64,000 nucleotides of DNA from Conchocele bisecta (GCA_029237695.1 CM055275.1:90074433-90138432), one strand, 5' to 3'. Counted from the stretch's first letter, positions 33,401 through 44,096 are shown. The notes: generated by a model from the sequence alone, not told the origin. Numbers and translations are program-made.

Positions 33401-36400
33401 TTGACTAAGCCCGAGTTGTAGCACAGCTCAGTCTCAGTCAATGAAGCTGCTTTATTTCAAGCATAATACACAAGTAGTTTGAGATAAAGAATATACTAAA
33501 ATAGGCCAGATTAGCGCAGCTGTAGTGTACGTCCATTTTGGACACAGAGTAGTGGGTTTAGACATAGTCACAAATACATATACATTACACAATCCGCACC
33601 TCTATATCGTTGAATATTTACACCTATACATTCATAATGCAGACACCCATTCGACGTATTGCGTTTACATCCCAGTACAATACATTATACATACGTGAAA
33701 CACGTTCATTGTTTAAAGTTCGCAACGTCGATGCTCCAGGATTTGCAACAAAATGACGTAAAACCATATTTGGTTGTTTACAGTTTTGAAACTATCAGAA
33801 AATGCAGTGTAAATTTGAGTCATAAAAGCATGCGCTGCTTCATTTACTGGGGTGAACAATACAGTTGATCTGTTTACAGTTTGCGAGGAGTCCTTCGCAC
33901 TTTAAACAGACTAAACGTACAGTTTCACCCCAGTAAACGCAACAGCTCATGCTTTTATTATCTAATTAGCAAAGTTTGAAGGCCATCTTGAACTTAAGGA
34001 ACTTAAGGAAAATGGCCAGGTTCAAGATGGGCTATCCATATGTATGGCGTGCTTTACGCAATCCGCATTATTATCGTTCATTTTGGGATTTTGGACACCA
34101 TCTTGATTATTAGGAAAATGGCAATGCTTCAAGATGACCACCCTGTATAGCATGCATTACACAGGCCTCAACAACCGTTGGTTTACATATTTTGGACGCC
34201 ATCTTGAATTTGATGGCCACCCTCGATATATTGTGTGCATATTAGATGGGCCCCTACTTGACTACAGTGCGGTATTTTGGCGACATAACATTTGCCCCGC
34301 AATCATAAAACAATACTTTTTCATTACATAATGTGAACAGGCACCATGTTATCAATATTCAGGCAAACTGCTAAATAAAAAATTTCGCCAAATATACATA
34401 AACTCAAATAATGAATGCTAGCTCTAAATAATTATAGCTAACATTAAATATTTAGAGCTATCTGCAAATCATTTGAAGAGTTCTCTAAATCATTTGGAGC
34501 TAACTCTAACTATTTAATGCTAGTTCTAATTATATAATGCTAGTTCTCATTATTTCGAGCTAGAGATCATGGAGATTCGGCGTTATAGGAACACACCTTG
34601 TTACAGGAACGCCAAATCTACATAAAGTCAAATAATTAATGCTAGCTCTAACTATTTAATGCTAGCTCTAACTATTTAATGCTAGCTCTAACTATTTAAT
34701 GCTAGCTCTAATTATTCACAGCTAGCAATAATTATTTATGTTTATGTAGATTTGTCGTTCCATATTTACCACGCACATTGTTAATCATGAGGGAGACACG
34801 AATTTCAAGGTACTGCATCTCGACCTGCGGTCAATATATAACTAAACTGACAACGGATGACAGTCAACGGTTATTGATGGGAAATAGACACCACGTAGTT
34901 AATCATAGAGACATACCGCAATTTCCCGCTCGGAAATGTGGCCGATTGACTGAAGAAAGTGTGGCTTATGGGATCTGTTACCAGTGTATGTCCAGATGAA
35001 GTAGCACACATGTGTAGCCTGATAACGATCTATGTTACTTGTTAGATGCATGCCTGGTGTTTCAGTTATGGAATGGCGAACAGTGCAGATCCTGATCGGA
35101 CAGCGCGGATGCACAGGCCGATCTGGATCTACACTAGTCGCAAAACACATAAGTTCTATTTCTCACAGCCACATATGACAAACATATGTGTCGTAATTGT
35201 ATATTTGAACGGTATTAGAGCATCTATGAATGTCAATGCGGTGGGAATTAGACACAGTCTAAGAATGAGATATGTATATTGAGGGTAGGGGAAGCATTTC
35301 ACCCGATGGACACGACAAACGAGCAAACTTGTGGACACCAGGGGCCCGTTTCACTAAACGTCATACGACTAAAACAAATGTTCGTAAAGTGCAAATTTTA
35401 GGATCGTCTGAACATTTCAATTGATGGGTTTACATTTATTGAGCATAGGCTGCATATGCAGCCTATGCTCAATAAATCTAAATCCAATAATTGTTTCCAA
35501 GAAAACATCGTTAAAGTGAAATTTACAGACTATCATAAGTTTGCACCTACAAACATTTTAATCGTACGAAGTTTAGTGAAAAGAACCCCAGGTATCCATC
35601 GCACACTCCGGAATATGTTTGCAATCTAATTCTCACCACTTGGAAACCATTGACTGTCTAATCACGCTGGGATAGCGGCCTCCCCCCTCTCACACCCATT
35701 AGGATATGTGGAATCGGGTAAATTTACTGATTTTTCTTTTAATTTGTGGTTGCGATTTGTGAATCTTTGATAGTTTAATGATGTCGGAAGATATACGGAC
35801 GCTATCGTATTTTTACCGGAATCAATATATAAGACAATTATGGATATTCGATAAGGGAAATAATCCGGGTCTATTTTCCAGTTGGCTGACAAGGAGATGG
35901 CGTTTGAGTTCATGGAAACGAGCGCAAAGACCGGAAGTAACGTATTTGATGTGTTCCGGAAGCTTGCCTATCACGTGACGGAAATCTGCGATCCCATTGT
36001 GGTAACATATAATAGTCGTGCCTGCGTTAATCCAATATTACCACCGTTTATAACATATATTGGCAATGAAAAATAAATTAAAGCTGCCTGATTTCAAATT
36101 AAGTTGTTTGTATTAAGTATGCGGGTTTCGCCTTAGGCCATAGCAAGTTCTTCCTCTGTTAAGCGTCCGCATGCGGGTAGGTTTTGAGAGTGGTTCTATG
36201 AAAAAAGAAACAAATTGTGTATGCTATTTTACACTATTTACTGGTGAAGTAATATGAAAATTGATTTGGGACTTGTCTAAGTTTTAAATCCGTTCATGAA
36301 TTTACACTTACTAACTTTACTAAGAGTGCTTTCTTATTGTATAGCGGCAATTGAAATTTATATTAAAAACGTAATCAACAATTTGCACACTGCAAAGGGT

Positions 36401-36800
36401 TGAGGAAGTTTTTTACATACATTTATGTTACCGGATACGTAAGTAGGTGGACGTTTAACAGAGAAAAACAATGACAATGCCCGCAAATAACCAACCAAAT
36501 AAATACGAATATTTTATTAAACACCAAGATGTTCAGAATTGAGAATTATTCCAATGTCGTAAGCAACCTTTCACAGGCGGTCGCTCATTTTTATTTCCTC
36601 ACTTGCAGATGAAGAGTTACCACGCCAACATGATACGGGAATCCGTGTGTTTACCTACCGGATATTGCGACTGGTCCAAAGGTGACACGAATAACTCATC
36701 CGTGGTGGCAAAACCCACAAACGACAAAGTCAAATTACACCGGAAGTCTTCCAAACGAAAACGAGGATGTTGTGGCATAAAATGGCGGACTCCGTGGTAG
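27428..36800 (+). CDS. Divergent Rab/Ras-like small GTPase, seven exons, 250 residues
   Basis: Exons: 27428-27560, 29802-29862, 30425-30485, 31130-31207, 33136-33243, 35882-36001, 36609-36800; all borders are GT/AG and all phases join. It is a GTP-binding switch protein of vesicle traffic or signalling. Visible G boxes: P-loop GDASAGKT (18-25), switch I threonine 43 in PTIATDF, DTSGQE (66-71, with Ser instead of the usual Ala), NKAD (130-133), ETSAKTG (159-165). WDTSGQEKFRS and YDVTD are Rab-like; VPIVLLGNKADLEDKREV is closer to Ras/Ral, so I give no subfamily. The start is supported by an in-frame TGA two codons upstream (27422-27424). The C-terminal extension (188-250) ends in KRKRGCC and then eight more residues, so no prenylation motif sits at the very end. 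Intron 1 carries donor-junction repeats and intron 4 a transposon. It is convergent with the minus-strand monooxygenase locus. Confidence 0.85.
28068..28500. mobile_element. Long-arm foldback MITE inside intron 1, copy 1
   Basis: The left arm, from CTTTTTTCATCAATAACAAA through GGGAATTTAACATGGGGA, is mirrored by TCCCCATGTTATATTCCC through TTTTGTTATTGATGAAAAAA. The arms are about 130 bases with scattered mismatches. The centre has a second small hairpin, TTGATCCTTCGGGATCAA. A duplicate is at 29030-29400. Confidence 0.7.
29030..29402. mobile_element. Long-arm foldback MITE inside intron 1, copy 2
   Basis: It was copied together with the flanking donor-junction repeats in the duplication of about 0.9 kb. 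Compared with copy 1 it lacks part of the central hairpin and part of the right arm end. Confidence 0.65.
30060..30090. repeat. Poly-C then (CA)n tract in intron 2
   Basis: A run of about 13 C followed by seven CA dinucleotides; simple sequence that opens long false frames on both strands. Confidence 0.85.
30200..30412. mobile_element. Element J fragments in intron 2
   Basis: TTTGATATCTGGCTCG, GAAACGGTAGG, CTACGCGTTTCC, TTGCCTGATAAAATTGATAT and TTTGTATTCTCTAT repeat the element J words of 31915-32095. They are arranged as two incomplete copies ending just before exon 3. Confidence 0.5.
30824..30842. repeat. (TA)n tract
   Basis: A short AT dinucleotide run in intron 3. Confidence 0.8.
30890..30962. 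mobile_element. Minimal Tigger-like MITE with TA borders
   Basis: TACAGTGGAACCTCTCTAAA at the left and ATGTTCCACTGTA at the right are inverted. The inner arms continue to pair (GACACCCTGGGAGG / CCATGGTGTC). About 70 bases between TA dinucleotides. Similar mini-copy at 39528-39601. Confidence 0.7.
31246..31286 (+). mobile_element. 5' part of a tRNA-derived SINE, split by a transposon
   Basis: TGGCTCAGTGG (31249-31259) fits the RNA polymerase III A box, followed by TAGAATACAGGCATTCAATG in tRNA-like arrangement. The B-box part lies 1.4 kb downstream at 32704 onward. The two halves join through the five-base word GAAGG, present once on each side of the insertion. Confidence 0.7.
31287..32703. 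mobile_element. 1.4 kb DNA transposon with GGGGCGCC inverted ends and 5-base target duplication
   Basis: Both ends read TACGGGGCGCCA (right end on the minus strand) and continue with similar GTGGGACA / GTAGGACA. GAAGG flanks the element on both sides (31282-31286, 32704-32708). Just inside each end lies an array of short units on ACAAAATTCAATTCTGTG, inverted between the two ends (31310-31430 and 32405-32660). These resemble the subterminal transposase-binding repeats of several DNA transposon families. No transposase frame is visible. A nested element J occupies 31915-32095. The whole sits in intron 4 of the GTPase gene. Confidence 0.8.
31915..32095. mobile_element. Element J, best preserved copy
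   Basis: The left arm ATAGAATACCAGGCTAGTGT to CAAGTTTATCAGGCTCGG is mirrored by CCTTGCCTGATAAACTTGAT to CTAGCCTGGTATTCTCTAT. The inner pair GTAGGAATTCCTCGG / CCTCGGAATTCCTACG completes a near-continuous foldback. It is nested within the transposon 31287-32703. Confidence 0.8.
32704..32860 (+). mobile_element. 3' part of the split tRNA-derived SINE
   Basis: GAAGGTTGTGAGTTCAAAGCC contains a B-box match (GAGTTCAAAGC at 32713-32723). Removing the transposon and one GAAGG puts the A and B boxes about 40 bases apart, as in tRNA-derived SINEs. The body beyond contains CTGTCGAATGCGACTTTAAA and is unrecognised. The 3' end is not clear. Confidence 0.6.
32960..33065. mobile_element. Element H fragment
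   Basis: TTTATTGCATAAGCATATG, GCATTGTAGTTGTACGGATC and TTTTCTATAG match part of element H. It lies just upstream of exon 5. Confidence 0.4.
33250..33540. mobile_element. Element I copy with short 52-bp repeat run
   Basis: Two units on CATCTACACAACCGCCTGCG start seven bases after the exon 5 donor. They are followed by CAACTCGCCATTAAG, GAGTTGTAGCACAGCTCAG and the closing word GGCCAGATTAGCGCAG. The element occupies the start of intron 5. Confidence 0.6.
33770..33965. repeat. Imperfect inverted repeat in intron 5
   Basis: CATAAAAGCATGCGCTG and TTTACTGGGGTGAA pair with TTCACCCCAGTAAACGC and CAGCTCATGCTTTTAT. The inner halves around CTGTTTACAGTTTGCG partly repeat. A small foldback element. Confidence 0.55.
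34370..34765. repeat. GCTAGCTCTAACTATTTAAT minisatellite within an inverted frame
   Basis: A 20-base unit GCTAGCTCTAACTATTTAAT is repeated three to four times perfectly near 34643-34710 and several times with changes before it. Blocks CGCCAAATATACATAAAC (left) and TTTATGTAGATTTGTCG (right) are inverted and enclose the array, so it probably belongs to one foldback element. Confidence 0.65.
34980..35185. mobile_element. Element F copy
   Basis: GTGCAGATCCTGATCGGACA, GCGCGGATGCACAGGCCGAT and CTGGATCTACACTAGTCGC form an imperfect hairpin module. I associate this module with introns and intergenic DNA of bivalves. Related pieces are at 19085, 23280, 26585, 29665 and 45108. Confidence 0.55.
35343..35588. 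mobile_element. MITE-A copy in intron 5
   Basis: GCCCGTTTCACTAAACGTCA to GTACGAAGTTTAGTGAAAAG, with the central hairpin CATAGGCTGCATATGCAGCC. Near full length, located about 300 bases before exon 6. Confidence 0.85.
36140..36480. mobile_element. Element B copy in intron 6
   Basis: It starts CTCTGTTAAGCGTCCGCATG and ends GGTGGACGTTTAACAGAGAA. These are inverted repeats of about 15 bases with differences beyond. The interior has ACTATTTACTGGTGAAGTAA and TTATATTAAAAACGTAATC. Confidence 0.7.
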
Positions 36801-36936
36801 CGTTTGCATTTGTGAATAAGTATGATGAAGTCATGCTATGAACTGTTGGCCAAAACGATGCATGAAACATGATTCGCCATGGACAAAAATGTGTACTCGC
36901 AACTTGGAATTATGTCTCATATGGCATCTGCTTATA

Positions 36937-37045
36937 CAAGGTGCATGATCACGTGGTTACAACAACAACAACGTCGCCCACTCCAAAGTATTATTTCATA
37001 TTTTCCTTAATATGCAACTGATTTTGATGAAATATGGCGCAGCCA
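36937..37045. mobile_element. Element C, truncated copy
   Basis: ACAAGGTGCATGATCACGTG through GATGAAATATGGCGCAG, then an abrupt switch to unrelated sequence (CATGAATTTTCCAGCGGGG). Only the left arm remains. Confidence 0.7.
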
Positions 37046-37905
37046 TGAATTTTCCAGCGGGGTTCGTCTACCAACGGTAGACGCCGACATCCGAAGGCTG
37101 GAGACGGGGAGTGCACGAGAGGGGTGTCCCCTCTTGTATAGACGGGGGGTACGGTGGTCTATCTGTAATTTCCGACGTTCTAATGCATGAATTTAATCTG
37201 GCTAGGGAGCGGGGTGGGGGCTGTAGATGTTTTTTTTTTGTTTTTTTTTTGGGTTGGGGATGAATATGTACACATATGAAAATATCATTTACCCGGGTAC
37301 AAAGTAGGAGTCCAACTTCCGTTGGCTTTTATCTTTAGAGTTTTTGCAGACAAATTATTGTTGTTGTTGTTGCTGTTGTTGTATGTCTATAATTCAGGCG
37401 CTTATTTTTCGACACGATCTCTCAACAGCTACAGAGACTGGAGTTAAATTGGAGGGCGAAGCCGATTCTAGACTAGTTGACATCGCGATCATACATATTC
37501 AACATGTATTCCTGAAATAGAAATAGTCTATATCCAATAGCAGAGACGTATTATGTACGTTCCTTACCAATAGTCATATTTGCATCCAAACGTTAAAACT
37601 GAAAAGGGGGTTCGTTCGCACCCCCCGAACCCCCCCCCCCCCTGGCGACGCCTATGAAACACATCTAGGTACATACATATGGGTGATAGGGTTAAAACAT
37701 GGATTTTTCTTCACCAATATAAAGTTGAAATCCATTGTTAGACTGCCTACGTGGATCTGCATATACACAGGTCACATCCGCAGGGACGTAGCTAGCCAAT
37801 TTGAATCAGCAGGCCCGGTTGACGACTTCGAGCACCGTTGGTGCGAGTATGGTAGGTGGGTTTGGGGGCATGCCCCCCCAGAAAACAATACGAAACTAGA
37901 AGGTA
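37040..37905. other. Mixed repeat stretch with G/C homopolymers
   Basis: It contains T and G runs (37220-37260), a (TTG)n tract (37361-37382) and a C run ending CCTGGCGACGCCTATG (37621-37654). It also has a GGGACGTAGCTAGCC ... GGGGGCATGCCCCCCC module (37782-37880) of a type widespread in invertebrate genomes. No gene seen. Confidence 0.5.
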
Positions 37906-38399
37906 AATCATGCCATACATCACATATTGTCAGACAGTAACACATACACTACCGCCTGCCTTAATCATGCAAATATTCGTAAATTTCTATATTTCAAAAT
38001 ACTTGAATATTGTGCTTGACATCGTCACGGTGTTGTTACACTCCCAGAGCACATCGCATGTCATGAATGAGTTTACTGAGGACAGTTTTAATTATTTAAA
38101 TCAAGTACATGTAAGTGTATCAACTTAAAGAAGATTGCTGTCGATATATTATAAAGTGTAGTTATTGTACACCAGCAAATGCATATGGACTTCCTTTGAA
38201 GAAATATCAAACTTTGTTAATGTGTTAACATTTTGAGAAAACGCGGTTATCATCCCTGACCTGAAGAATATTGATTTCCATCATACAAATACATGTAATA
38301 CGAAATAGTACCAATATGTAATAACATTTAAAGGTTGATAGTATGTATTAATGAACCAAAACATATCACCCCTACAATACATCCTGCTGTGCGGAATCC

Positions 38400-38910
38400 C
38401 ATCTTTTAGCTCGAGTAATGCTTCCGTATGGTATTTATTAAACGGGTTTATACTGATTACATAATAAACAAATCTCTGATGAGTTTTTATGAGACCAATC
38501 AACGAAGAGATGTTGAATACTCTTAAGTGAAATATTCCATTTATTGAATACGTTCATCATCGTACATGGAAGACTTCTTCTTTCTTGATTACATATTTAT
38601 TACACTGGTGTATTATGCTTTTAATACATACATGTATAGGGTATTTAATAGTATATTAATAAACGTCTTTACTAACTTCATAAGAAACGAGGCTTATGAA
38701 ATCAATCAACAAGTTTAAATCTCATATTAAATATACACAAATGTTAGATCATATTTATTGCATAAACACATCATCATAATTTGAAGCTGTACTGGTTAGC
38801 TAACATGTTGTCTGTAGCGAGCTCATTTGCATATTTATTACACAAGTGTATTATTATTTGTATTACACTGCGTTATTAAACTGTGAAATCCCGTTTTATG
38901 CAATAAATGC
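38400..38910. mobile_element. Element H copy with flanking relatives
   Basis: TTTATTGCATAAACACATCA to TTTTATGCAATAAATGCTG gives the same block order as 7560-7760. The preceding part, TATGGTATTTATTAAACGGG and ATGAGACCAATCAACGA, matches 7450-7560. Confidence 0.55.
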
Positions 38911-38925
38911 TGCTATATGTATATA

Positions 38926-39176
38926 TGAGACACGCCATGTTATTTTGTACCTTCGGACATCTGCGTAATTTCATTAAATATGTTTGCAACATTTACATAT
39001 TTTCCCTAATTGGCATCAAAAGGTGACAAAATATATCTTATATTCCGCATGTACTGTGATAATTTTGTCATCGTTTGACTTTATTTATGAAAAATATTGT
39101 AAATTTTGTAAACGTATTTAATGATACTACGCAGATGTCCGAAGGTACAAAATCACAATGCGTGTCTCATATATTA
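38926..39176. mobile_element. Foldback element with about 45-base arms
   Basis: ATATGAGACACGCCATGTTA and TTTTGTACCTTCGGACATCT on the left are mirrored by AGATGTCCGAAGGTACAAAA and GCGTGTCTCATAT on the right. The loop is AT-rich. A half copy of the left end is at 4338-4378. Confidence 0.75.
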
Positions 39177-39235
39177 CAGCGCCAAAGCCAAATGCATATA
39201 AGCATACTAGTTGTAATTAAGTTGCCAATGTTTTC

Positions 39236-39375
39236 CAGCTAGTGAAGAGGTGAACATTAGTCATGTACATCGTAATGACGTACATCAATATTCAAGTATT
39301 GCTTTTGAGGTGGCGTACATGAGACTTACAGACCTGAGAAAAGTGATGTTCACCGACGCCGAAGGTGAGACTACT
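39236..39375. mobile_element. Probable short inverted-repeat element
   Basis: GAGGTGAACATTAGTCATGT near the left and GTGATGTTCACC near the right are partly inverted, and CATGTACATC... / ...GTACATGAG pair further in. It also looks like a 126-base exon with good splice borders; see the rejected list. Confidence 0.35.
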
Positions 39376-39527
39376 CATTAGAATGTATGTATGGCACCTG
39401 TTTCACTTGACATATTGTTATGATCATACCTCTCTAAACAGGACACAGAGAAACTTTAGTTTATCTTAATGTTGCATGTTCATGATCACACACACACGTA
39501 TCTTGAAGTAATCATCTGTCTGTTTTA

Positions 39528-39601
39528 CAGTGGAATATCTCTAAACCAGACACATTGGGGACCTCCCAGAGTGTCCGGTTTAGAGGGGTTCCACTATAGT
39601 T
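39528..39601. mobile_element. Minimal Tigger-like MITE
   Basis: ACAGTGGAATATCTCTAAAC and TTTAGAGGGGTTCCACTAT are inverted. The inner halves CAGACACATTGGGG / CTCCCAGAGTGTCCGG also pair. A further single end, GAAAGGTTACACTGTAT, is at 39660-39677. Confidence 0.6.
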
Positions 39602-39679
39602 TGTGTTCCCAAGTCGACATAGGGACTACTTAATTACAGTGAAGCAGGCGGTTTGGTTTAGAAAGGTTACACTGTATAT

Positions 39680-40900
39680 CGATTTCTCTTAGTAAACACC
39701 ATAAAATAGAAGGAACCCACGTGTCATATCGTGGACTGCGAAGAAGACATAATGACATCAAGCACATTGGCGGATGTAGTTTCATACATTTACTTTATTA
39801 TTATCGACAAAGCAATTTGAAATATAAGACAATGTACTCAAATATACCAAAGAGCAACGTAGTATAACACATGTTTTATTTAAAATGTAACGTTACCTCA
39901 CGTCAGATACAAATACAAATTATCAAGTCTTTAGCAACTGGAACCGTGTTATGTTCTCTGAATGTGTTTACCAATTTTATATCCCTGTTTTGGCGGCATC
40001 TGGAAGTCATGAGAGCAAAGTGTCTTGTGAGGAACACATGTCAAAGCAATGAATGAATGCTTAGCATTTAAGGTGGCAGTCCTCACACATTTTAGGCAAT
40101 TTATGGAGTTTTCGGGCCCGCGACACCAGCCGAAACAAATTTAGGAATATTTTAACTTCAAATAATCACAAAATCTGTTTGATGCATGCACTGACTACCT
40201 GATAGGTACAAGAGCTATATTAACAACAAACGCAAACTCAGACATAATGCACAGGCTGTCAACACTCTGCTATGTTTACACAAAATATGCCCAAATCTGT
40301 ATTTATTTGGCCGCGGCCACACATTTCACAACATGGATTTCAAATATCCCATGCGGACACTGCACTAATACTTGCTAATTGTACCAATTCTGCAATCACA
40401 CCTTGTCACACTGATCATAGTCTGTACTGGTACATGTACCGACCGTTTTGTTTTCAAGCAGCAGACCTGCCTTTCTGACAGATAAAATGGCTGCCAATAT
40501 TTCGGACCAAAATTCCGAGCAGCAGTTTCGCACTCTTCTGCAACTGAAATCATGCCATCATGACACAGATGCAAGCAAAATCACATATTTTTGCAAAAAA
40601 GTGTTTTATGCAGTGGAAAACATCATATGATGCTGGCTAATTAATTGTAGAACATTTTCATAAGCCACAGACATGTGTTTTTTATGTATTTACTAGAAAT
40701 TCGAAACTAACCAAATTGCCCGAGGTCTGCCACCTAATGCGCTGAATTAAATTCGGTCGTCTGTTGTTCATAAGGGTTTGTTATCTCGGAGACACCATGT
40801 TGTAAAAGCGCTGCCAAATCATATCATACATTTTTGTTAAGAAGTATATCTTAACAATCAGACGACGATACATTTCCTTTCCCGACGTTAAGGGGTTACC
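39680..40900. other. Intergenic stretch, no supported gene
   Basis: A + strand frame 40448-40630 (with DKMAANISDQNSEQQFRTLL) is the only notable one. It has no splice borders and no family I know. The 3' flank of the minus-strand low-complexity exon begins at 40903. Confidence 0.35.
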
Positions 40901-40903
40901 TTC

Positions 40904-43663
40904 TTACATTCGTCTAGGAAACATAGACCGTCCGGGCGCGAACGTCGGCCTGCCGAGTATTGGCATGTATCCCAGTGGCGCCCCTGGCGGCCGGTAAACC
41001 GGAAATCCGGGTGTGGGCATTTGCGGGAAACTGGGGACGCTGGGAATTAATACAGGCGGCCCCTGGTATGGTGCTCTAACCGGATACGGGTACAGAGGTC
41101 TTCCGAATGCGTCAAACATCGGCAAGCGACCGGGGACCATTCCTGGAACCATCCCCATGCCGGCCGGGTAGAAGCCCCTGCTTCCCGGCGCAAACATCCC
41201 AGCAAATGATCGGGAACCAGCGGTCGCGCCAGACATAGCATTTACTGCTGCTGGTGCCATGTTCCGTATAAGACCCATACCGGTACCGGCCACAGGTCGC
41301 ATTCCAGCAGCGCCACCTGGTGTCATTGTCCCAGACCCCATTCTACCAACCATAGTTCCGGCTGCTGCAGTGCGCATGTCGGCACCAATTCCTCCATTGC
41401 GCATAAACATCACACCACCTGGACCTGTTGACCGCGACGACATTGCGCTCCCACCGCCAGGAACCATTATACCACCAGCCGGTAAAAAGCACAATCCCGC
41501 ACTTCTACTAGCCGTTCCACTAAATCCACGAACACCTGCTTAGTTACCCCCGCTCATACCAATACCTGCTGGACCAATACCTGGTCCAACCATCCCACTT
41601 CCAACTACTGCTCTGTCTCTTCCAAACATTCCAAAGCTACCCATCTGCATGCGCCTAGCATTGACGATAGCTTGCCTTTCCCTTACTTCCAATTCTCGCC
41701 TTAAGTCAGGCGCCATCACACCACCAGCAGGTCCGGTGACGATACCAGGCGCCATACTGCTTGGAAACATCTCTCCACGCCTAACGACTCGTTCCGTGGT
41801 CCCGGTTGTATCAACACTATTTGCTGGTATGCTTTCTTGAAATCCAGTTCGCGGATCAGTCAAAACAGTGAACCGGCCGCCATCTGGAAGCAACCTAGGA
41901 GGCATCTCCAGACCAGCACCACCCACTGATTGTCCTAACAATTCGCCCACGCCCGTATTCGTCACATCCGTACCCATCCCGGCCCATTTCAATACAGAAC
42001 CAGCCGGAATAGAGCCCAGATCAAATTCCGTAATTTCATTGAAGATTTGAGTCGCGGTTATTGGTTGCGAGATAGAAGCACCAGAGTGTACGTTGAACCA
42101 GCAATTGTATCCATTCCTACTGGTGCATTTGGATTCACTTCTATACCCATGCCTGTCATATCTTGAATTCCTGAGGCAATATGTCCGTCGTGTACACCGT
42201 CTGAAAACGTCATTGTCTCTAGTACAATATTTTCATTAGAATTAGGATTTATTCGAGACCTTGTTACGACCGTGCTTTGGTGCTCGACCGTTGTCGATGT
42301 TTCCGGTAATATCAGTTCCGATTGGCCACTTAGCCTGTTTGCAGATTTTGGCATTCACGGTGTTTTGTCTAATGGCATATGCACAAGGAACCCAGTTCTC
42401 CCTAGTGTATCACTCGCTGTATCTACAGATGCGGCATGTGCTGAACTAACATCAACAGCAGTATGCATCACATCAACTGTATTTTGAATCACATGCGTAG
42501 GACTATCTGCTGCAATTAGTGCGGCTCTTGCAACTGGTTTCGTCTTAAGCAAGCTTGATGGTGGAGCCATTACACCTGTTAATGAAAGCCATGAAGATGG
42601 TGTAATTGGTTTAAGTGGTGTCTTAGTTGCAGGCGCAGGAACAGAGGTAAACATTGCTGGAACGTCGTTCGAGGAGCTTGACTTTATGGTTGTTTCAGCT
42701 GTACCAGATATGCCTAGTACGTCTCGTATGTCAGGCAATGTTATATCGGGCATTGCTACAACCAGGAAACGGACATGCCAGAGGTGATAGTTCCAATTTT
42801 TCCAGATCCAGCAATGCCGGGAAATCCTGGAAGGCTATCAGAAATTGAAATTTTAGGAATTGACAAACCAGACAGAGAAATGTTCGGAATGGTTGGTGTA
42901 TCATTACCGGCTACGACGTTATCAGTAGTTCCGCCAACGATCTTCTTTGGTTTAACGCCTGGAAGTCCAAGACCTTTAATGGTGCCGCCCAATTGTCCAG
43001 TCCCAATAATTGGTTTAACCCCTGGAAGGCCGAAGCCCGCACTTATATCACCGACTGGCACGATATCAAGCGATGGTTTAGATCCATGAAATACGCCATC
43101 ATTGGCTCTATCACATGCTGTGTGTCCTATAGGTGATGTTTTGCCTTGCAGATGCGCATTAGTTATAGCTGCCTCAATGTCTGACAAGATTGGCAAGGCT
43201 GGGAATGTAACGATAGGGATTGCTATTTTCGGATTTGACACATGCACTGTATCTGAAACAGACAGTGCGGAGGTTGGCGATGCCATTGGTTTAAATTTCG
43301 CCATGCTTAAGTCCATATAAGCCCCTGAAGTGTCAACAAAAGCAACATTTGGCATGCCTAGCGCTCCGAAAGAACCAGTATGCGCAACTGTTTTAACTAC
43401 GGCTGATTTATGTAATGTGTTAATCCCAGACACAACATCTTCTGATGGCCAACTTATTCTTCCAGCTGATCCCATCACAACAGTAGACTTAGCGGGGTCA
43501 GCTGGACGACTGACAACCTCAGATGGTGTTGGGCCAACATCAACTATAAGTGTGGACATGTCCACACCACTGCCAACTTTAAATACATCGTCAATCAGGG
43601 TAGCACTGAGTGCAGGGTTAAGTCCGATTGTATGTGACATATCTATAGCACCGCCAATGAACT
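40904..43663 (-). pseudogene. Long low-complexity 3'-terminal exon (S/T/P/V-rich then G/M/P-rich), broken at four points
   Basis: On the minus strand a textbook acceptor (TTGTTCTTCTTGTTTTTCAG) at 43664 opens a GC-rich exon of about 920 codons ending TAA at 40904-40906. The first part is rich in S, T, V, P and I with repeats such as GLPGVKP; the last part is rich in G, M, A, P and R (GMVPGMVPGRLPMFDAFGRP). Such composition suggests an extracellular disordered or matrix-type segment; this is inference. The frame is lost near 42756, an in-frame TGA sits at 42355-42357 (a CGA would require only one C-to-T change in a CpG), the frame changes again near 42090, and an in-frame TAA sits at 41540-41542. 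Either the gene is dying or the assembly has errors. The same strand and matching phase rules make it a candidate tail of the monooxygenase gene, but no spliced link is visible. Confidence 0.55.
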
Positions 43664-43679
43664 GAAAAACAAGAAGAAC

Positions 43680-43985
43680 AAACTGTGTATGCTAGTTTAC
43701 ACTATTTACTGGTGAAGTAATATGCACATTGATTTGTGACTTGTCTAAGTTTTAAATGCGTTCATGAATTTACATTTAATAAGTTTAATAAGAGTGTTTT
43801 CTTATTATTTAGAGGCAAATTAAATTTATGTTAAAAACTTCATCAACCCTGCAAAGGATTGAGAAGGTTTTTAACATAAATTTACATTCGTTTTTTTTTT
43901 CAAAGCCTTCTTTGTCTCTACCGGATAAGTTTTGGCTATCCAGGTGGACGCTTAACTGAGAAAAACAATGGCATGACCTTACCAG
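43680..43985. mobile_element. Element B copy
   Basis: ACTATTTACTGGTGAAGTAA, CATGAATTTACATTTAATAA and the end GGTGGACGCTTAACTGAGAA match 36140-36480. It begins 17 bases upstream (in gene sense) of the low-complexity exon's acceptor, so it forms part of that intron. Confidence 0.65.
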
Positions 43986-44096
43986 AGAGTGCTAGTATAC
44001 TATGAGCCAGACTGGTCACATATACCATACTACCCATTACAGGAATAACGTCCGCATATAGATTAGATTATAGAACTCTCCGAGCATAGTTTTACT

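Noticed and set aside
39239..39364. 126-base open segment with good acceptor (TGTTTTCCAG) and donor (GTGAGA), phase 1 to 1
   Set aside because: It shows partly inverted words at both ends (GGTGAACAT / ATGTTCACC) and lies among short mobile elements. No neighbouring exons were found, so an inverted-repeat element is more likely; RNA junction reads would settle it.
40448..40630. 60-codon plus-strand frame with NISDQNSEQQFRTLL
   Set aside because: No family recognised, no intron borders, and not longer than expected by chance in this sequence.
41259..43665. Plus-strand frames of 60-111 codons opposite the low-complexity exon
   Set aside because: They are antisense shadows of a GC-rich coding-like exon; the acceptor and the continuity favour the minus strand.
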